Positions 34,711 to 44,491 of a stretch of DNA of 64,000 nt are shown one piece after another. How positions within the stretch are numbered: position 1 is the first letter of the stretch; each line of letters begins with the position of its first letter. A model generated the notes under the pieces. The model did no database searches. It was given only the letters and a program-made list of their open reading frames with translations, and had not been told where the DNA came from. Origin of the DNA: Rhodanobacteraceae bacterium (GTDB lineage Bacteria > Pseudomonadota > Gammaproteobacteria > Xanthomonadales > Rhodanobacteraceae); assembly GCA_004299555.1 (NCBI GenBank), contig SCQU01000013.1, positions 62,001 to 126,000 of the forward strand, in the 5' to 3' direction. Position numbers and translations under genes: made by a program.

Positions 34711-35631
34711 CTACTGGTTGCTCACCCCATGCGGTACGTGCCCGGTGGCTACGTGCCTGCGGGCCGATTCGACATTGATCGGCGAGTCGTCGAAGAACAG
34801 GTCGGCGCCAAAGGCTTCCAGGAACGGCCCCTTGTCGCGGCCGCCGAGAAACAGCGCCTCGTCGATGCGTACACCCCACTGCCGCAGCGTCAGGATGACG
34901 CGCTTGTGCGCGGGCGCCGAGCGCGCCGTGACCAGCGCGGTACGGATGGGCGAATGCTCCGGCGGGAACGCCGCCTGCAGCCGGTGCAGCGCAGCCAGGA
35001 AGTTGCGAAACGGACCGCCCGAGAGCGGCTCGTCCCAGCGTTCGGATTCGTTGCGCTGAAAGGCGTCCAGCCCCTGTTCCTGCGACACCCGTTCGGACTC
35101 GTCGCCAAAGATCACGGCATCGCCGTCAAACGCGATCCGCAACTGGCCGGGATGGGTCGCGCGCACCTGCGAGGGCAGGATCGTCGCGGCCGCGACGCCG
35201 GAATTGAGCGCCCGCGCCACGTTCTCGGCGTTGGCCGACAGGAACAAATCCACGCCGAAGGGCGCAATGTATTCGCTGGTGGGTTCGCCCGAGGTGAATG
35301 CCGCCCGCGTGATCGCCAGGCCGTGGTGCTGGATTGAGTTGAAAATGCGCAGGCCCGTATCGCCCGAATTGCGCGAGAGCAATACCACCTCGACATAGGG
35401 CGTGTCGGGCACCGGCCGGTTCAGGGCCAGCAGCTTCTTGACCACCGGAAACGCGACACCCGGCTGCAGCACGTCGTTTTCGTGGGCAATTTGATAGGTG
35501 CGATAGGCTTCCAGCCCGTCGCGCTCGAACAGCGCGTGCGATTCGGTCAGGTCAAACAGCGCGCGCGAGGAGATTGCCACGACCAGCTTGTCGTTGGCGG
35601 GCGTTTCCGCGTGGGCGTTGGCAGCGGTCAT
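34711..35631 (-). CDS. 5'-nucleotidase (cytosolic 5'-nucleotidase 1-like)
   Basis: A 306-residue protein of the NT5C1 family, a HAD-fold nucleotidase that dephosphorylates nucleoside monophosphates. Recognisable blocks are LVVAISSRALFDLTESHALF, FTSGEPTSEYI and the HAD nucleophile strand IAFDGDAVIFGDESE; the latter has a DxDxV arrangement as in this family. FLGGRDKGPFLEAF and FFDDSPINVESA provide the later HAD motifs. No operon partner is obvious. Confidence 0.82.
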   Translation of the reverse strand: MTAANAHAETPANDKLVVAISSRALFDLTESHALFERDGLEAYRTYQIAHENDVLQPGVAFPVVKKLLALNRPVPDTPYVEVVLLSRNSGDTGLRIFNSIQHHGLAITRAAFTSGEPTSEYIAPFGVDLFLSANAENVARALNSGVAAATILPSQVRATHPGQLRIAFDGDAVIFGDESERVSQEQGLDAFQRNESERWDEPLSGGPFRNFLAALHRLQAAFPPEHSPIRTALVTARSAPAHKRVILTLRQWGVRIDEALFLGGRDKGPFLEAFGADLFFDDSPINVESARRHVATGHVPHGVSNQ

Positions 35632-35690
35632 GCCGCCAGTCTATCGCTTGCCCGGCGGCACCGAGGCGATGCCGTTCCGATCGCCGGCGC

Positions 35691-36815
35691 CTAGCTCCAC
35701 CACGGGCGCGAAATCTCGGTCAACACCCACGCCATGCAGGCGCTGATCGGCAAGGTCAGGATCCACGACCACACCATCCGTTCGACCACGGTCCAGCGCA
35801 CCGCGCTGAAACGCTTGGCCGCGCCAACGCCCATGATCGCCGAGGACACCACATGGGTGGTCGACACGGGCAGGCCGAAGACCGATGCCACGATGATGAC
35901 CGCGGCCGAACTGGTCTCGGCCGCAAAGCCGTTGATGGGATGCAGCTTGACCATCTTGTGGCCAAGGGTCTTGATGATGCGCCAGCCGCCGCCGGCCGTG
36001 CCGGCCGCCATCACCAGCGCGCACAGCACCTTGACCCACACCGGGATCGGAAAGTGCCCACCCACGTCGTAGATGCGCAGGAAGTGGAGCCACACCGGGA
36101 AATGATCGAAATTGTGCGCGGCCGTCGCACTTGCCAGCGCGAGCGCGATGATGCCCATGGTCTTTTGCGCATCGTTCATGCCATGGGACACGCCCATCGC
36201 CGCGGCCGAGAACAATTGCGCCTTGCCGAAAAAGAAATTCACGAACGGCGTGCGGCCAAGCCGCCGCAGCCAGCCGCGCCGGTTGGCAAACCACGCAAAC
36301 AGCGCAAACAACGCGCCCATCACGACGATGCCAAGGACAAACCCCCCGATCGGCGAGAGCACCATCGGCACGATGACCTTGGGTACCACTCCGCCGCCCT
36401 GCCACCAGCGCACCGGATCACTGGCCCAGATGATCGCGGTGATGTTGCCGTGCGACGCCGCATAGGCGGCGCCGATCAGGCCTCCGACCAGGGCATGGGT
36501 CGAGGAAGTCGGCAGGCCCAGCCACCAGGTGAACAGGTCCCACAGGATCGCGCCCAGCAGCGCGCAAATCAGCACCTCGGCGCTGACCTGCAGCACGCCG
36601 GCATCGATCAGTCCGGTTGCAATCGTGACCGCCACGGCAGAGCCGAGCAGCGCCCCGGCCAGGTTGGTCGTCGCCGCCAGCAGCACCGCCTGACCCGGCG
36701 ACATCACCTTGGTGGCAACCACCGTCGCGATGGAGTTGGCGGTATCGTGGAAACCGTTGATGTAGGTGAACACCAACGCAATCGCCACCACCGCGATGAG
36801 CAGGCCGAGGGTCAC
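35691..36815 (-). CDS. pit: PiT-family inorganic phosphate transporter
   Basis: A 374-residue inner-membrane phosphate/metal symporter with about 10 helices in two repeats. The duplicated PiT signatures are YINGFHDTANSIATVV (N-terminal) and GVSHGMNDAQKTMGIIALAL (C-terminal), with GLPTSSTHALVGGLIGA and GLPVSTTHVVSSAIMGVGA. The GTG at 36815 is chosen because GGAG precedes it at normal spacing; an in-frame GTG at 36905 has no ribosome site. It follows the DUF47 gene, its usual partner. Confidence 0.9.
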   Translation of the reverse strand: MTLGLLIAVVAIALVFTYINGFHDTANSIATVVATKVMSPGQAVLLAATTNLAGALLGSAVAVTIATGLIDAGVLQVSAEVLICALLGAILWDLFTWWLGLPTSSTHALVGGLIGAAYAASHGNITAIIWASDPVRWWQGGGVVPKVIVPMVLSPIGGFVLGIVVMGALFALFAWFANRRGWLRRLGRTPFVNFFFGKAQLFSAAAMGVSHGMNDAQKTMGIIALALASATAAHNFDHFPVWLHFLRIYDVGGHFPIPVWVKVLCALVMAAGTAGGGWRIIKTLGHKMVKLHPINGFAAETSSAAVIIVASVFGLPVSTTHVVSSAIMGVGAAKRFSAVRWTVVERMVWSWILTLPISACMAWVLTEISRPWWS

Positions 36816-36927
36816 CCTGGTCTCCGCGCCGGTGGCGATGCAGCCGGTTCCGGCCGCCGTCTGGCTGCGGCCCCCGCCGCGCCATCCCTGTGCGCGACCG
36901 GCCACGGATGCACGGCGTGATGGCCCT

Positions 36928-37557
36928 TCACGAGTTCTTCAGCACGATCGAATAGATGACATTGCCGACGTCACGGCACCGGTCGATGGCTTTTTCCAGG
37001 AGCTCGAACAAGTCCTTGGTGAGCATCATGCGGATCGGATCGTCGCTGCCAAGGTAGAGCGTGCGGTAGGGCTCCAGCAGCAGGCGGTCGGCCTCGGATT
37101 CGGTTGCCTGCAGGGCGTCCTGCAGTTTGCGCATGCGCCCGATGCTCATGCCGTTGCGAAGTTCGCGCACCATCTCGGCCACGCCATCGGTGGCGTTCAT
37201 CAGCAGGCTGGCGCGCGAGGCAAAATCAATGCCTTCGACGCGCTTGGCCACGATCACGTAGCGCTCCGCGAATTTCTCGATGGTCTTGGGGATGCGATAC
37301 AGCGCGGCCGACATCGCCTCGATGTCTTCACGGTCCAACGCGGTGACAAAGGTGTTGATCAGCGCTTCACTGATCTCGCCCGCCAGTTCCTTTTCGCGCC
37401 GCCGCGCCGCCAGAAAACTGTCCAGCAGCATCGGCTCGCCATGCGCCTCGAGCAGGGCCTGCAAGGCTTTGGCACTGTCGCGGGCGGTGCCCGCACTGGC
37501 CTCCAGCAAGGTATAGAAGCGATCGCCCTTGCCGAACATCGTTTGCAGCGAAAACAT
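36928..37557 (-). CDS. DUF47 PhoU-like regulator of phosphate transport
   Basis: A 209-residue all-helical protein of the PhoU-like DUF47 family, normally encoded beside PiT transporters and thought to regulate or stabilise them. Typical stretches are FYTLLEASAGTARDSAKAL, TFVTALDREDIEAM and DLFELLEKAIDRCRDVGNVI. The ATG at 37557 matches the usual N-terminus. It precedes the pit gene by 112 bases on the same strand. Confidence 0.9.
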   Translation of the reverse strand: MFSLQTMFGKGDRFYTLLEASAGTARDSAKALQALLEAHGEPMLLDSFLAARRREKELAGEISEALINTFVTALDREDIEAMSAALYRIPKTIEKFAERYVIVAKRVEGIDFASRASLLMNATDGVAEMVRELRNGMSIGRMRKLQDALQATESEADRLLLEPYRTLYLGSDDPIRMMLTKDLFELLEKAIDRCRDVGNVIYSIVLKNS

Positions 37558-37671
37558 GGCAACCCACCGGGTATTCAACCGTGCAAATGGTACACGAGCG
37601 GGGCCGCTTGACACACGCGGCGGCCACGGCGCTTGCTAAACTCGACCCATGAATTGCCACCCGCGGCCCCG

Positions 37672-39018
37672 ATGCTGACCGACCTTGGCCTGGTCCTGGT
37701 ACTGGCGCTGGGCAACGCCTTCTTCGCCCTCGCCGAGATCGCGCTGATCGCCGCCCGCAAGAGCCGGCTGCGCTACCTGGCCCGTTCCAGCAAGCGGGCC
37801 AGGATCGCGCTGGCGCTGACCCTCCGCCCCGACCGCTTCCTGTCGACGGTGCAGGTGGGCATTACCCTCATCACGCTGGTCACCGGCGCTGCCACCGGCG
37901 CCGCGATCAGTGACGCGATCCGCCGCTGGCTGCACGGTCTGGGCGTTCCCGCCAGCACGCACGCATCGCTCGCGATCGGCCTGGTGCTGGGGTTCATCCT
38001 GGTCACCACGATCAACATCGTCGTCGGCGAACTGCTGCCCAAACGGGTCGCGCTGGTTGCGCCCGAGCGTTTTGCACAGGCGGTGGCGTTGCCGATGCGC
38101 GCCCTCTCGTGGCTGTTGACCCCGTTCATCTGGTTTCTCAACGGCCTGACCGGAATCCTGTTGCGGGTGCTCGGCTTGACGCGCTTCCGGCGCGAAAAGA
38201 TCAGCGAAGAGGAAATCCGCATGCTGGTCGCCGAGGGCGCCGAGCAGGGCGTGCTGGACTCCGACGAGCGCAACATGGTCAACCGCGCCCTGCGGCTCGG
38301 CGACCGCACGGTCGACAGCCTGATGACCCCACGGCCACGGATCGTCTGGCTCGATGCCGCCGCATCGCTTTCCGCGAACCTCGCGACGATGCGCAGCACG
38401 CCGTATTCGCGCTATCCGGTGTACCGCGAAAGCGAGGACGACGTGCTCGGCATCCTGGAAGTGAAACGCCTGGTGCAGACGCTGGCGCAGGCCCCGGCGA
38501 TCGGCACCGCGCCGGTGCGCTTCAACCTGTTTCGCGACCTTGCCAAGCCACTGTTTGTGCCGGTCAGCGCCCGCGCGCTCGACATCCTCGACGAATTTCG
38601 CGACACCCATACACCGTTTGCGCTGGCCGTGGACGAATACGGCAGCATCGAGGGCCTGGTGACCGTCAACGACGTATTGACGGCGGTCGTCGGACGCGGC
38701 CCGCACAGCGAGGGCGGTGCCGCGCGAAATCCATCGGCCGTCCACCGCGATGACGGCACCTGGCTGGTCGACGGATCGCTGCCGACCGATGACCTGCGCG
38801 AACTGCTGCAGCTGGACGAACTGCCGCCCCCGCAGGACGCCGACTACAACACGCTCGCCGGCATGCTCATCGGCCTGTTCGCCCGCATTCCCGCGGTCGG
38901 CGAAAGCGTCGTCTGGCGGCAATTGCGGTTTGAAGTCGTCGACCTGGACGGCGCCCGCATCGACAAGGTGCTGGTCACGCCGATCGCGGCCAGCGAAGAC
39001 ATCACGGCATCCGGGTGA
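37672..39018 (+). CDS. DUF21/CBS-domain hemolysin-family transporter
   Basis: A 448-residue membrane protein of the CNNM/YfjD-like family. It has a DUF21 membrane domain (about 1-180, with FFALAEIALIAARKSRL and GELLPKRVAL), a pair of CBS modules (about 205-335, including DSLMTPRP and VDEYGSIEGLVTVNDVL) and a C-terminal CorC_HlyC domain (about 365-440). Relatives move Mg2+ or other divalent ions. It ends one base before the trmJ stop on the other strand. Confidence 0.88.
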   Translation: MLTDLGLVLVLALGNAFFALAEIALIAARKSRLRYLARSSKRARIALALTLRPDRFLSTVQVGITLITLVTGAATGAAISDAIRRWLHGLGVPASTHASLAIGLVLGFILVTTINIVVGELLPKRVALVAPERFAQAVALPMRALSWLLTPFIWFLNGLTGILLRVLGLTRFRREKISEEEIRMLVAEGAEQGVLDSDERNMVNRALRLGDRTVDSLMTPRPRIVWLDAAASLSANLATMRSTPYSRYPVYRESEDDVLGILEVKRLVQTLAQAPAIGTAPVRFNLFRDLAKPLFVPVSARALDILDEFRDTHTPFALAVDEYGSIEGLVTVNDVLTAVVGRGPHSEGGAARNPSAVHRDDGTWLVDGSLPTDDLRELLQLDELPPPQDADYNTLAGMLIGLFARIPAVGESVVWRQLRFEVVDLDGARIDKVLVTPIAASEDITASG

Positions 39019-39019
39019 C

Positions 39020-39793
39020 CTACGCCGCGCCGGCCTCCTTGGCCAGCCGCGCCATGCGCTCGGCGTCGGCCAGGATCCCGTGCAGGATGCGCAGTTCATG
39101 CGCGTCAGGCGCGGCCCGATGGAACAACCGGCGCAAGCGCAGCTCGACGGTCTGCGGCGACCGTCCCTTGTGAAAATCGATCGCGTGCAGGGTGGCGAAC
39201 AGGTGTTCGAAGAAACGTTCCACCTGATCGGCCGATGCCGGCGCCTCGTGCGCTGCCGGCGCCGCGGGCACCGTGCCCAGCATGGCCATGCGCAGTTCCC
39301 AGGCCATCACCTGCACGGCCTGCGCGAGGTTGAGCGAAGAAAATTCCTCGACACTCGGGATCCTGATCATCGCGTGGCACACCGACAATTCATCATTGTC
39401 CAGACCCGCGCGTTCGTTCCCGAACAGCAGCGCCACTTCTGCGCCTCCCCGCAGCAACGGGACCATTTCGGCCATCGCCCCGCGCGGATCGAGCTCGGGC
39501 AGGTTGACGCCCCGGCGCCGGGCCGAAAGCCCGTACACGCGGGTACAGCCAACCACGGCGGCGGCCACGCTGCCGGCCAACACCACGTTGGCGAGCACGT
39601 CGTCGGCCCCCGCCGCCATCGCGTTGACCTGGGGATCGGGAAACCGCTGCGGGGCAACCAGCGTCAGGCGCCAAAAACCCATGGTGCGGATGGCGCGTGC
39701 AGCCGAGCCGATATTGCCCGGATGCGAGGTGCGCGCCAGCACGAAACGGACCGGCTGCGGCGCGGGCGGGATGGCGGCGGTCGACTGGTTCAT
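39020..39793 (-). CDS. trmJ: tRNA (cytidine/uridine-2'-O-)-methyltransferase TrmJ
   Basis: A 257-residue SPOUT methyltransferase that 2'-O-methylates position 32 of several tRNAs. Family motifs are VLARTSHPGNIGSAARAIRT, LLFGNERAGLDNDEL and IPSVEEFSSLNLAQAVQVM; the last forms part of the trefoil-knot SAM site. It is divergent from suhB across 96 bases, an arrangement also seen in related bacteria. Confidence 0.93.
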   Translation of the reverse strand: MNQSTAAIPPAPQPVRFVLARTSHPGNIGSAARAIRTMGFWRLTLVAPQRFPDPQVNAMAAGADDVLANVVLAGSVAAAVVGCTRVYGLSARRRGVNLPELDPRGAMAEMVPLLRGGAEVALLFGNERAGLDNDELSVCHAMIRIPSVEEFSSLNLAQAVQVMAWELRMAMLGTVPAAPAAHEAPASADQVERFFEHLFATLHAIDFHKGRSPQTVELRLRRLFHRAAPDAHELRILHGILADAERMARLAKEAGAA

Positions 39794-39827
39794 CGGTCAA
39801 GGTTAGCGCGCTGCAGCACCGCACTGG

Positions 39828-39868
39828 TAGACTGTCGGCCGCGCCGCCCCTGCGGCGCGCTCTTTTTC
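39828..39868 (+). promoter_or_regulatory. suhB leader: -10-like box followed by terminator-like hairpin
   Basis: A TAGACT hexamer (39828-39833) could be the -10 box of suhB. Immediately after the expected start point comes a perfect 8-bp stem (39840-39847 with 39852-39859), a CCCT loop and a CTCTTTTTC tract. This has the form of an intrinsic terminator, but it is placed inside the leader, about 20 bases before the ATG, so it could act as an attenuator. Confidence 0.5.
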
Positions 39869-39889
39869 AAACACCGGATATCCCGCGCC

Positions 39890-40696
39890 ATGGCACGACC
39901 CGCCGTCACCATCGCGATCCGTGCCGCGCGCGCCGCCGGCGGCGTGATCTTGCGCTACATGAACCGCCTCAGCAGCGTGGCGGTGATCGAGAAGCATCAC
40001 TTGGACTTTGCGTCCGAGGTCGATCGCGAGGCGGAGTCCCAGATCGTCCGGGAGTTGCACCGGGCCTACCCGGATCATGCGATCCTCGGCGAAGAAACCG
40101 GCACCTCCGGCAAGGCTGGCGCCCGCTTCATGTGGGCGGTCGATCCGCTGGACGGCACCCACAATTACCTGCGCGGCATCCCGCACTTTGCGGTATCAAT
40201 CGCGCTGCTGGACCATGGCGAACCGGTGCACGCGGTCATCCTGGACCCGTTGCGCAACGAGATTTTTTCCGCCAGCAAGGGCGACGGTGCGTTCCTCAAC
40301 GACCGCCGCATCCGCGTCGGCAAACGGGAAACGCTGGACGGCGCACTGCTGGCAACGGGGTTCCCCTACCGTGAACGCGCGCACCTCGACGCGCAGATCG
40401 CCATGACCCATGCGCTGCTGCAGCGGGCCGAGGACATCCGCCGCACCGGATCGGCCGCGCTCGACCTGGCATGGACCTCGATGGGCCGTCTGGATGGCTA
40501 TTTCGAAACCGGGCTCAAGCTGTGGGACATGGCGGCAGGCTGCCTGCTGGTGCGTGAAGCCGGGGGCCGCTACTGCAACCTGGCGGGCGTCGACGCGGTG
40601 CCCGCATCGGGCAATCTGGTTGCCGCCAACCACCACATCGCGGCGCAACTGGTCGAAACCATCGCACCAGCGCTCACCGCCAGCCTGAAACTCTGA
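39890..40696 (+). CDS. suhB: Inositol-1-monophosphatase SuhB
   Basis: A 268-residue Mg2+-dependent phosphatase fold protein. Metal-site motifs are ILGEETGTS, WAVDPLDGTHNYLRG and the LWDMAAGCLLVREAGG end, matching bacterial SuhB, which also acts as a Nus factor in rRNA antitermination. Start ATG at 39890. It runs divergently from trmJ and ends 3 bases from the transglycosylase stop. Confidence 0.92.
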   Translation: MARPAVTIAIRAARAAGGVILRYMNRLSSVAVIEKHHLDFASEVDREAESQIVRELHRAYPDHAILGEETGTSGKAGARFMWAVDPLDGTHNYLRGIPHFAVSIALLDHGEPVHAVILDPLRNEIFSASKGDGAFLNDRRIRVGKRETLDGALLATGFPYRERAHLDAQIAMTHALLQRAEDIRRTGSAALDLAWTSMGRLDGYFETGLKLWDMAAGCLLVREAGGRYCNLAGVDAVPASGNLVAANHHIAAQLVETIAPALTASLKL

Positions 40697-40699
40697 CGC

Positions 40700-41893
40700 T
40701 CAATCCGCCGCGGCGGCCGCCAGCGCCGGGTTGCCGCGGCTGGCCAGTGCCTTGCGGTAACGCTGGTACAGCAGCGCGACGCGTTTCACATACACCCGGG
40801 TTTCCGCATACGGCGGCACGCCGCCGTATTTCGTCACGGCACCGGCACCCGCGTTGTAGGCTGCCGCGGCCAGCTTTACATCGCCGTGGAAATCCTGCAG
40901 CAGTTCGGCCAGATAGCGCGCGCCGCCGGAGATGTTCTCGGCCGGGTCAAACGCGTTGCCCACGCCCAGTTCAAATGCGGTGGCCGGCATCAATTGCATC
41001 AACCCCTGCGCGCCCTTGTAGGACAATGCACGCGGGTTGAAACCGGATTCGGCGTGGATCACCGCCCGCAACAAGGCTGCATCGACGCCGGTCAACTTCG
41101 CGGCCGCGGCAACGTCACCGCGGTACGCGGCCAGGTGCAACGGCACCGTGTCCCAGTTGATGTGTGAATGCACGTCGCACGCGTAGCATTCAACGATGTA
41201 GGTGAAGAGCATTTTGGCGTTCGACCCCTGCGCCAGTGCCTTGACGTTGGTGTAGAGCACCGTGCCGTTCTTCTCGACCACCCGGTACACGGCGCCGTGC
41301 CGGGGTGGCGGCGCGGTGACGCGGATTGCGGCAGCCGGCCGGCTTGACGCTCGCGGTGCCTGCGTTGCTGCGGGTGCGGGCGCCGGCGCGGCGGATGGGG
41401 CGGGCGCTCGGTCAGCATCCAGCAACCGCGGCAAGATCCAGCTGCCCAACTGGTCCAACACCACCACCGGCACCGGTTGCCACGCGACCGGCGGCGGCGC
41501 CACCCGGTTCGTATTGTCATCGCCCAACGGCGTCACCTTCAGTACCGCGGGATTGGCCGCCACCGGCCGTGGGGGCTTGCCGGGCAGCACAGTCGCCGCG
41601 ACCGGCTTGTGCGCTGCGGTACCCACCCGCTGCGACACCGGCACCGCATGGGCGGTACGCGCGTGCCACTGGCCGATCCGCGTACAGTCGCGGTAACCGG
41701 CCGTGTGGCTCACATAAGCCAGTTCGCCCTGTGCGCCAACGCACCGATACAGCACGCTCGCGGCGGCTGGCGCCGCCCACGCCGCGGCCATGAGCAACAC
41801 GCACGCCAGCCACGGCCGCGCCCCGCGCGACGCGCATCGTGCGTGATCGGCGCGCGGACCCTGACACGGCGTATGCTGGTACCGGCCCTTCAT
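40700..41893 (-). CDS. DUF4124-containing lytic transglycosylase (SLT domain)
   Basis: A 397-residue exported peptidoglycan lytic enzyme. After a basic N-terminus and signal segment (LACVLLMAAAWAAPAAA) comes a DUF4124-like module (LYRCVGAQGELAYVSHTAGY), a Pro/Ala-rich linker, and a second similar module (VYRVVEKNGTVLYTNV). The SLT domain follows, with catalytic Glu282 in IHAESGFNPRALSYKGAQG, then LMQLMPATA and AAYNAGAGAV. The ATG at 41893 is the best-placed start. Confidence 0.88.
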   Translation of the reverse strand: MKGRYQHTPCQGPRADHARCASRGARPWLACVLLMAAAWAAPAAASVLYRCVGAQGELAYVSHTAGYRDCTRIGQWHARTAHAVPVSQRVGTAAHKPVAATVLPGKPPRPVAANPAVLKVTPLGDDNTNRVAPPPVAWQPVPVVVLDQLGSWILPRLLDADRAPAPSAAPAPAPAATQAPRASSRPAAAIRVTAPPPRHGAVYRVVEKNGTVLYTNVKALAQGSNAKMLFTYIVECYACDVHSHINWDTVPLHLAAYRGDVAAAAKLTGVDAALLRAVIHAESGFNPRALSYKGAQGLMQLMPATAFELGVGNAFDPAENISGGARYLAELLQDFHGDVKLAAAAYNAGAGAVTKYGGVPPYAETRVYVKRVALLYQRYRKALASRGNPALAAAAAD

Positions 41894-42070
41894 GCTGCCG
41901 AGTGTGCCCCTGCACGCGGCCGCTGCCAAGCCGCGGCAACCGCGCGCGATCCGGGGTGACGCCGCACAGCCCGCCTGAATGCCCGTGCGCGATCCGATCC
42001 GGCACGGCTGCCCCGCCCCGCCAGCCTCCGGTTGCACGCTTCTTGCATCAGCCTGCGACCGCCTCCAGAC

Positions 42071-42086
42071 CCCGCTACAATGCGGG
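42071..42086 (+). promoter_or_regulatory. Candidate -10 box of miaB inside a palindrome
   Basis: TACAAT at 42076-42081 lies 30 bases before the miaB ATG and is flanked by a perfect 5-bp inverted repeat (CCCGC and GCGGG). No standard -35 box is at the right spacing (TTGCAT at 42043 is 27 bases away), so support is moderate. Confidence 0.35.
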
Positions 42087-42110
42087 TTTCAGCCTGATCG
42101 ACGCCGCGCC

Positions 42111-43484
42111 ATGGCCGACACCCCCGTTCCCACCGAGACCACCAGCAAGCCGGGTTCCGGAAAGCTTTTCATCCAGACCTACGGCTGTCAGATGAACGAG
42201 TACGACTCCCGCAAGATGGAAGAGGTGCTTGCGGCTGAACGCGGCATGGTGCGCACGCAGGATGTCGCTGAAGCCGACGTGATCCTCGTGAACACCTGCT
42301 CGATCCGTGAGCGTGCGCAGGACAAGGTCTTTTCGCTGCTCGGGCGCTGGAAGGAATTCAAGCAGGCCAACCCGGAGGTCATCATCGGCGTCGGGGGCTG
42401 CGTTGCGTCGCAGGAAGGCGCGGCGATCGTCGAGCGCGCACCCTACGTCGACCTTGTGTTCGGGCCGCAGACGCTGCACCGCCTGCCGGACCTGATCGAC
42501 GCCCGGCGCGCGACCGGCAAGCCGCAGATTGATATTTCGTTTCCTGAAATCGAAAAATTCGACCGCCTGCCGGAACCGCGTGCCGAGGGCCCCGCGGCAT
42601 TCGTGTCGATCATGGAAGGCTGCTCGAAGTATTGCTCGTACTGCGTGGTGCCCTACACGCGCGGCGAGGAAATGTCGCGTCCATTCGACGACGTGCTGGC
42701 GGAAGTGGCGGCGCTGGCCGAACAGGGTGTGCGTGAGGTCAACCTGCTGGGCCAGAACGTCAACGCGTATCGCGGGCCGATGTTTGACGGCGGCGTGGCC
42801 GACCTCGCGCTGCTGATCCACGCGGTTGCGGAAATCGACGGCATCGGCCGGATCCGCTTCACCACCTCGCACCCACTGGAGTTTTCCGATTCGCTGGTCG
42901 CGGCGTACCGCGACGTGCCCAAGCTCGCAAATTTCCTGCACCTGCCGGTGCAATCGGGTTCCGACCGCATCCTCGCCCTGATGAAGCGCAACTACACCGC
43001 CGCGATGTACAAGGAGAAGATCGCCAAATTGCGCGCGGTACGCCCCGGAATCTGCGTCGCCAGCGATTTCATCGTGGGCTTCCCCGGCGAAACGGATGCC
43101 GACTTCGCGGCCACCCTGCAGCTGGTCGAAGACGTGGATTTCGACCAGTCGTTCTCGTTCATTTTCTCCAAGCGTCCGGGCACCCCGGCGGCGAACCTGT
43201 TTGACCCGACCCCCGATGCGGTGAAACACGCGCGCCTGAAACAGTTGCAGGACGCACTCAACTTCCACGCCGCACGCATAAGCTCGGCCATGGTGGGTAC
43301 CACCCAGCGCGTCCTCGTTACGGGCCGTGCGAAAAGGGACCCCAACGAACTGACGGGCAAGACCGAAAACATGCGCCAGGTGAACTTTGCCGGCGACGCC
43401 AACCTCACCGGCCAGTTCGTCGACATCGTGATCACCGACGCGTTGACCAACTCGCTGCGCGGGCGCGCAGTCGCGCTCGCATGA
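42111..43484 (+). CDS. miaB: tRNA-2-methylthio-N6-isopentenyladenosine synthase MiaB
   Basis: A 457-residue radical SAM methylthiotransferase that adds the 2-methylthio group to i6A37 of tRNAs. The N-terminal cluster ligands are in [19 protein letters not shown] and [10 protein letters not shown]. The radical SAM motif is [15 protein letters not shown] (C-x3-C-x2-C), and a TRAM domain ends the protein. The stop overlaps the phoH start (ATGA), so miaB, phoH, ybeY and corC form one unit. Confidence 0.97.
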   Translation: MADTPVPTETTSKPGSGKLFIQTYGCQMNEYDSRKMEEVLAAERGMVRTQDVAEADVILVNTCSIRERAQDKVFSLLGRWKEFKQANPEVIIGVGGCVASQEGAAIVERAPYVDLVFGPQTLHRLPDLIDARRATGKPQIDISFPEIEKFDRLPEPRAEGPAAFVSIMEGCSKYCSYCVVPYTRGEEMSRPFDDVLAEVAALAEQGVREVNLLGQNVNAYRGPMFDGGVADLALLIHAVAEIDGIGRIRFTTSHPLEFSDSLVAAYRDVPKLANFLHLPVQSGSDRILALMKRNYTAAMYKEKIAKLRAVRPGICVASDFIVGFPGETDADFAATLQLVEDVDFDQSFSFIFSKRPGTPAANLFDPTPDAVKHARLKQLQDALNFHAARISSAMVGTTQRVLVTGRAKRDPNELTGKTENMRQVNFAGDANLTGQFVDIVITDALTNSLRGRAVALA

Positions 43485-44491
43485 CCGCCTCCCTCGCCCA
43501 GCACGACTTCACGCTCGAACCCGACGACACGCAAAGGCTGGCCAACCTGTGCGGGCCGTTTGACCAGCACCTGCGGCAGATTGAACTGCGGCTCGGGGTG
43601 CAGATCGCCAACCGCGGCAACGTGTTTCGCATCACCGGCGAGGACGCCGCGGTGGCCTCCGGCGAACGCGTCCTGCGCAGCCTCTACGCCGCGACCGCAC
43701 ACGAGACCCTGAGCGGGCAGGCGCTCAACCTGCGCCTGTCGGAAGCCGGTGTGGATGCGCTGGCCAGGCGCCAGGCCGAGGGCGCGCAGGAAGTCACCAT
43801 CAAGGTCAAGCGCGGCGTCATTCGCGGGCGCGGCCCCAACCAGGTGCGCTACCTGCACGCGATCGCGACCAACGACATCAACTTCGGCATCGGCCCGGCC
43901 GGCACCGGCAAGACCTACCTGGCCGTCGCCAGCGCGATCGAGGCGCTGGAAGCCGGCCGCGTGCAACGCCTGATCCTGGTGCGGCCCGCGGTCGAGGCGG
44001 GCGAGAAACTCGGCTTCCTGCCGGGCGACCTCACCCAAAAGGTCGATCCGTATCTGCGCCCGCTGTATGACGCGCTGTATGAAATGCTGGGTTTTGACCG
44101 CGTCGCGCGCCTGATCGAGCGCAACGTGATCGAGGTCGCGCCGCTCGCCTACATGCGCGGGCGCACCCTGAACGATTCGTTCGTGATCCTGGATGAAGCG
44201 CAAAACAGCACCGTCGAACAGATGAAGATGTTCCTGACCCGCATCGGCTTTGGCACCACCACGGTCGTCACCGGCGATGTCACCCAGGTTGACCTGCCGC
44301 ACAATACACGCTCGGGACTGCGCAACGTGATCGACGTGCTGCGTGACGTCGAGGGCATCAGCTTCACCTTCTTCACCGCCAGCGACGTGGTGCGGCATCC
44401 ATTGGTGGCCCGCATCGTGCGCGCCTACGAGCGCGCCGAAGCGGCCGTGGACACCGACATCCCCCGCGCCGTCCGGCCGCGCGCACCATGA
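43481..44491 (+). CDS. ybeZ: PhoH-family ATPase (YbeZ)
   Basis: A 336-residue PhoH-like protein with an N-terminal KH-like part and a P-loop ATPase domain. Walker A is GPAGTGKTY (near residue 140), followed by [19 protein letters not shown] and Walker [12 protein letters not shown]. It probably works with the endonuclease YbeY in RNA metabolism. The start ATG overlaps the miaB stop, and its stop overlaps the ybeY ATG. Confidence 0.93.
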   Translation: MTASLAQHDFTLEPDDTQRLANLCGPFDQHLRQIELRLGVQIANRGNVFRITGEDAAVASGERVLRSLYAATAHETLSGQALNLRLSEAGVDALARRQAEGAQEVTIKVKRGVIRGRGPNQVRYLHAIATNDINFGIGPAGTGKTYLAVASAIEALEAGRVQRLILVRPAVEAGEKLGFLPGDLTQKVDPYLRPLYDALYEMLGFDRVARLIERNVIEVAPLAYMRGRTLNDSFVILDEAQNSTVEQMKMFLTRIGFGTTTVVTGDVTQVDLPHNTRSGLRNVIDVLRDVEGISFTFFTASDVVRHPLVARIVRAYERAEAAVDTDIPRAVRPRAP

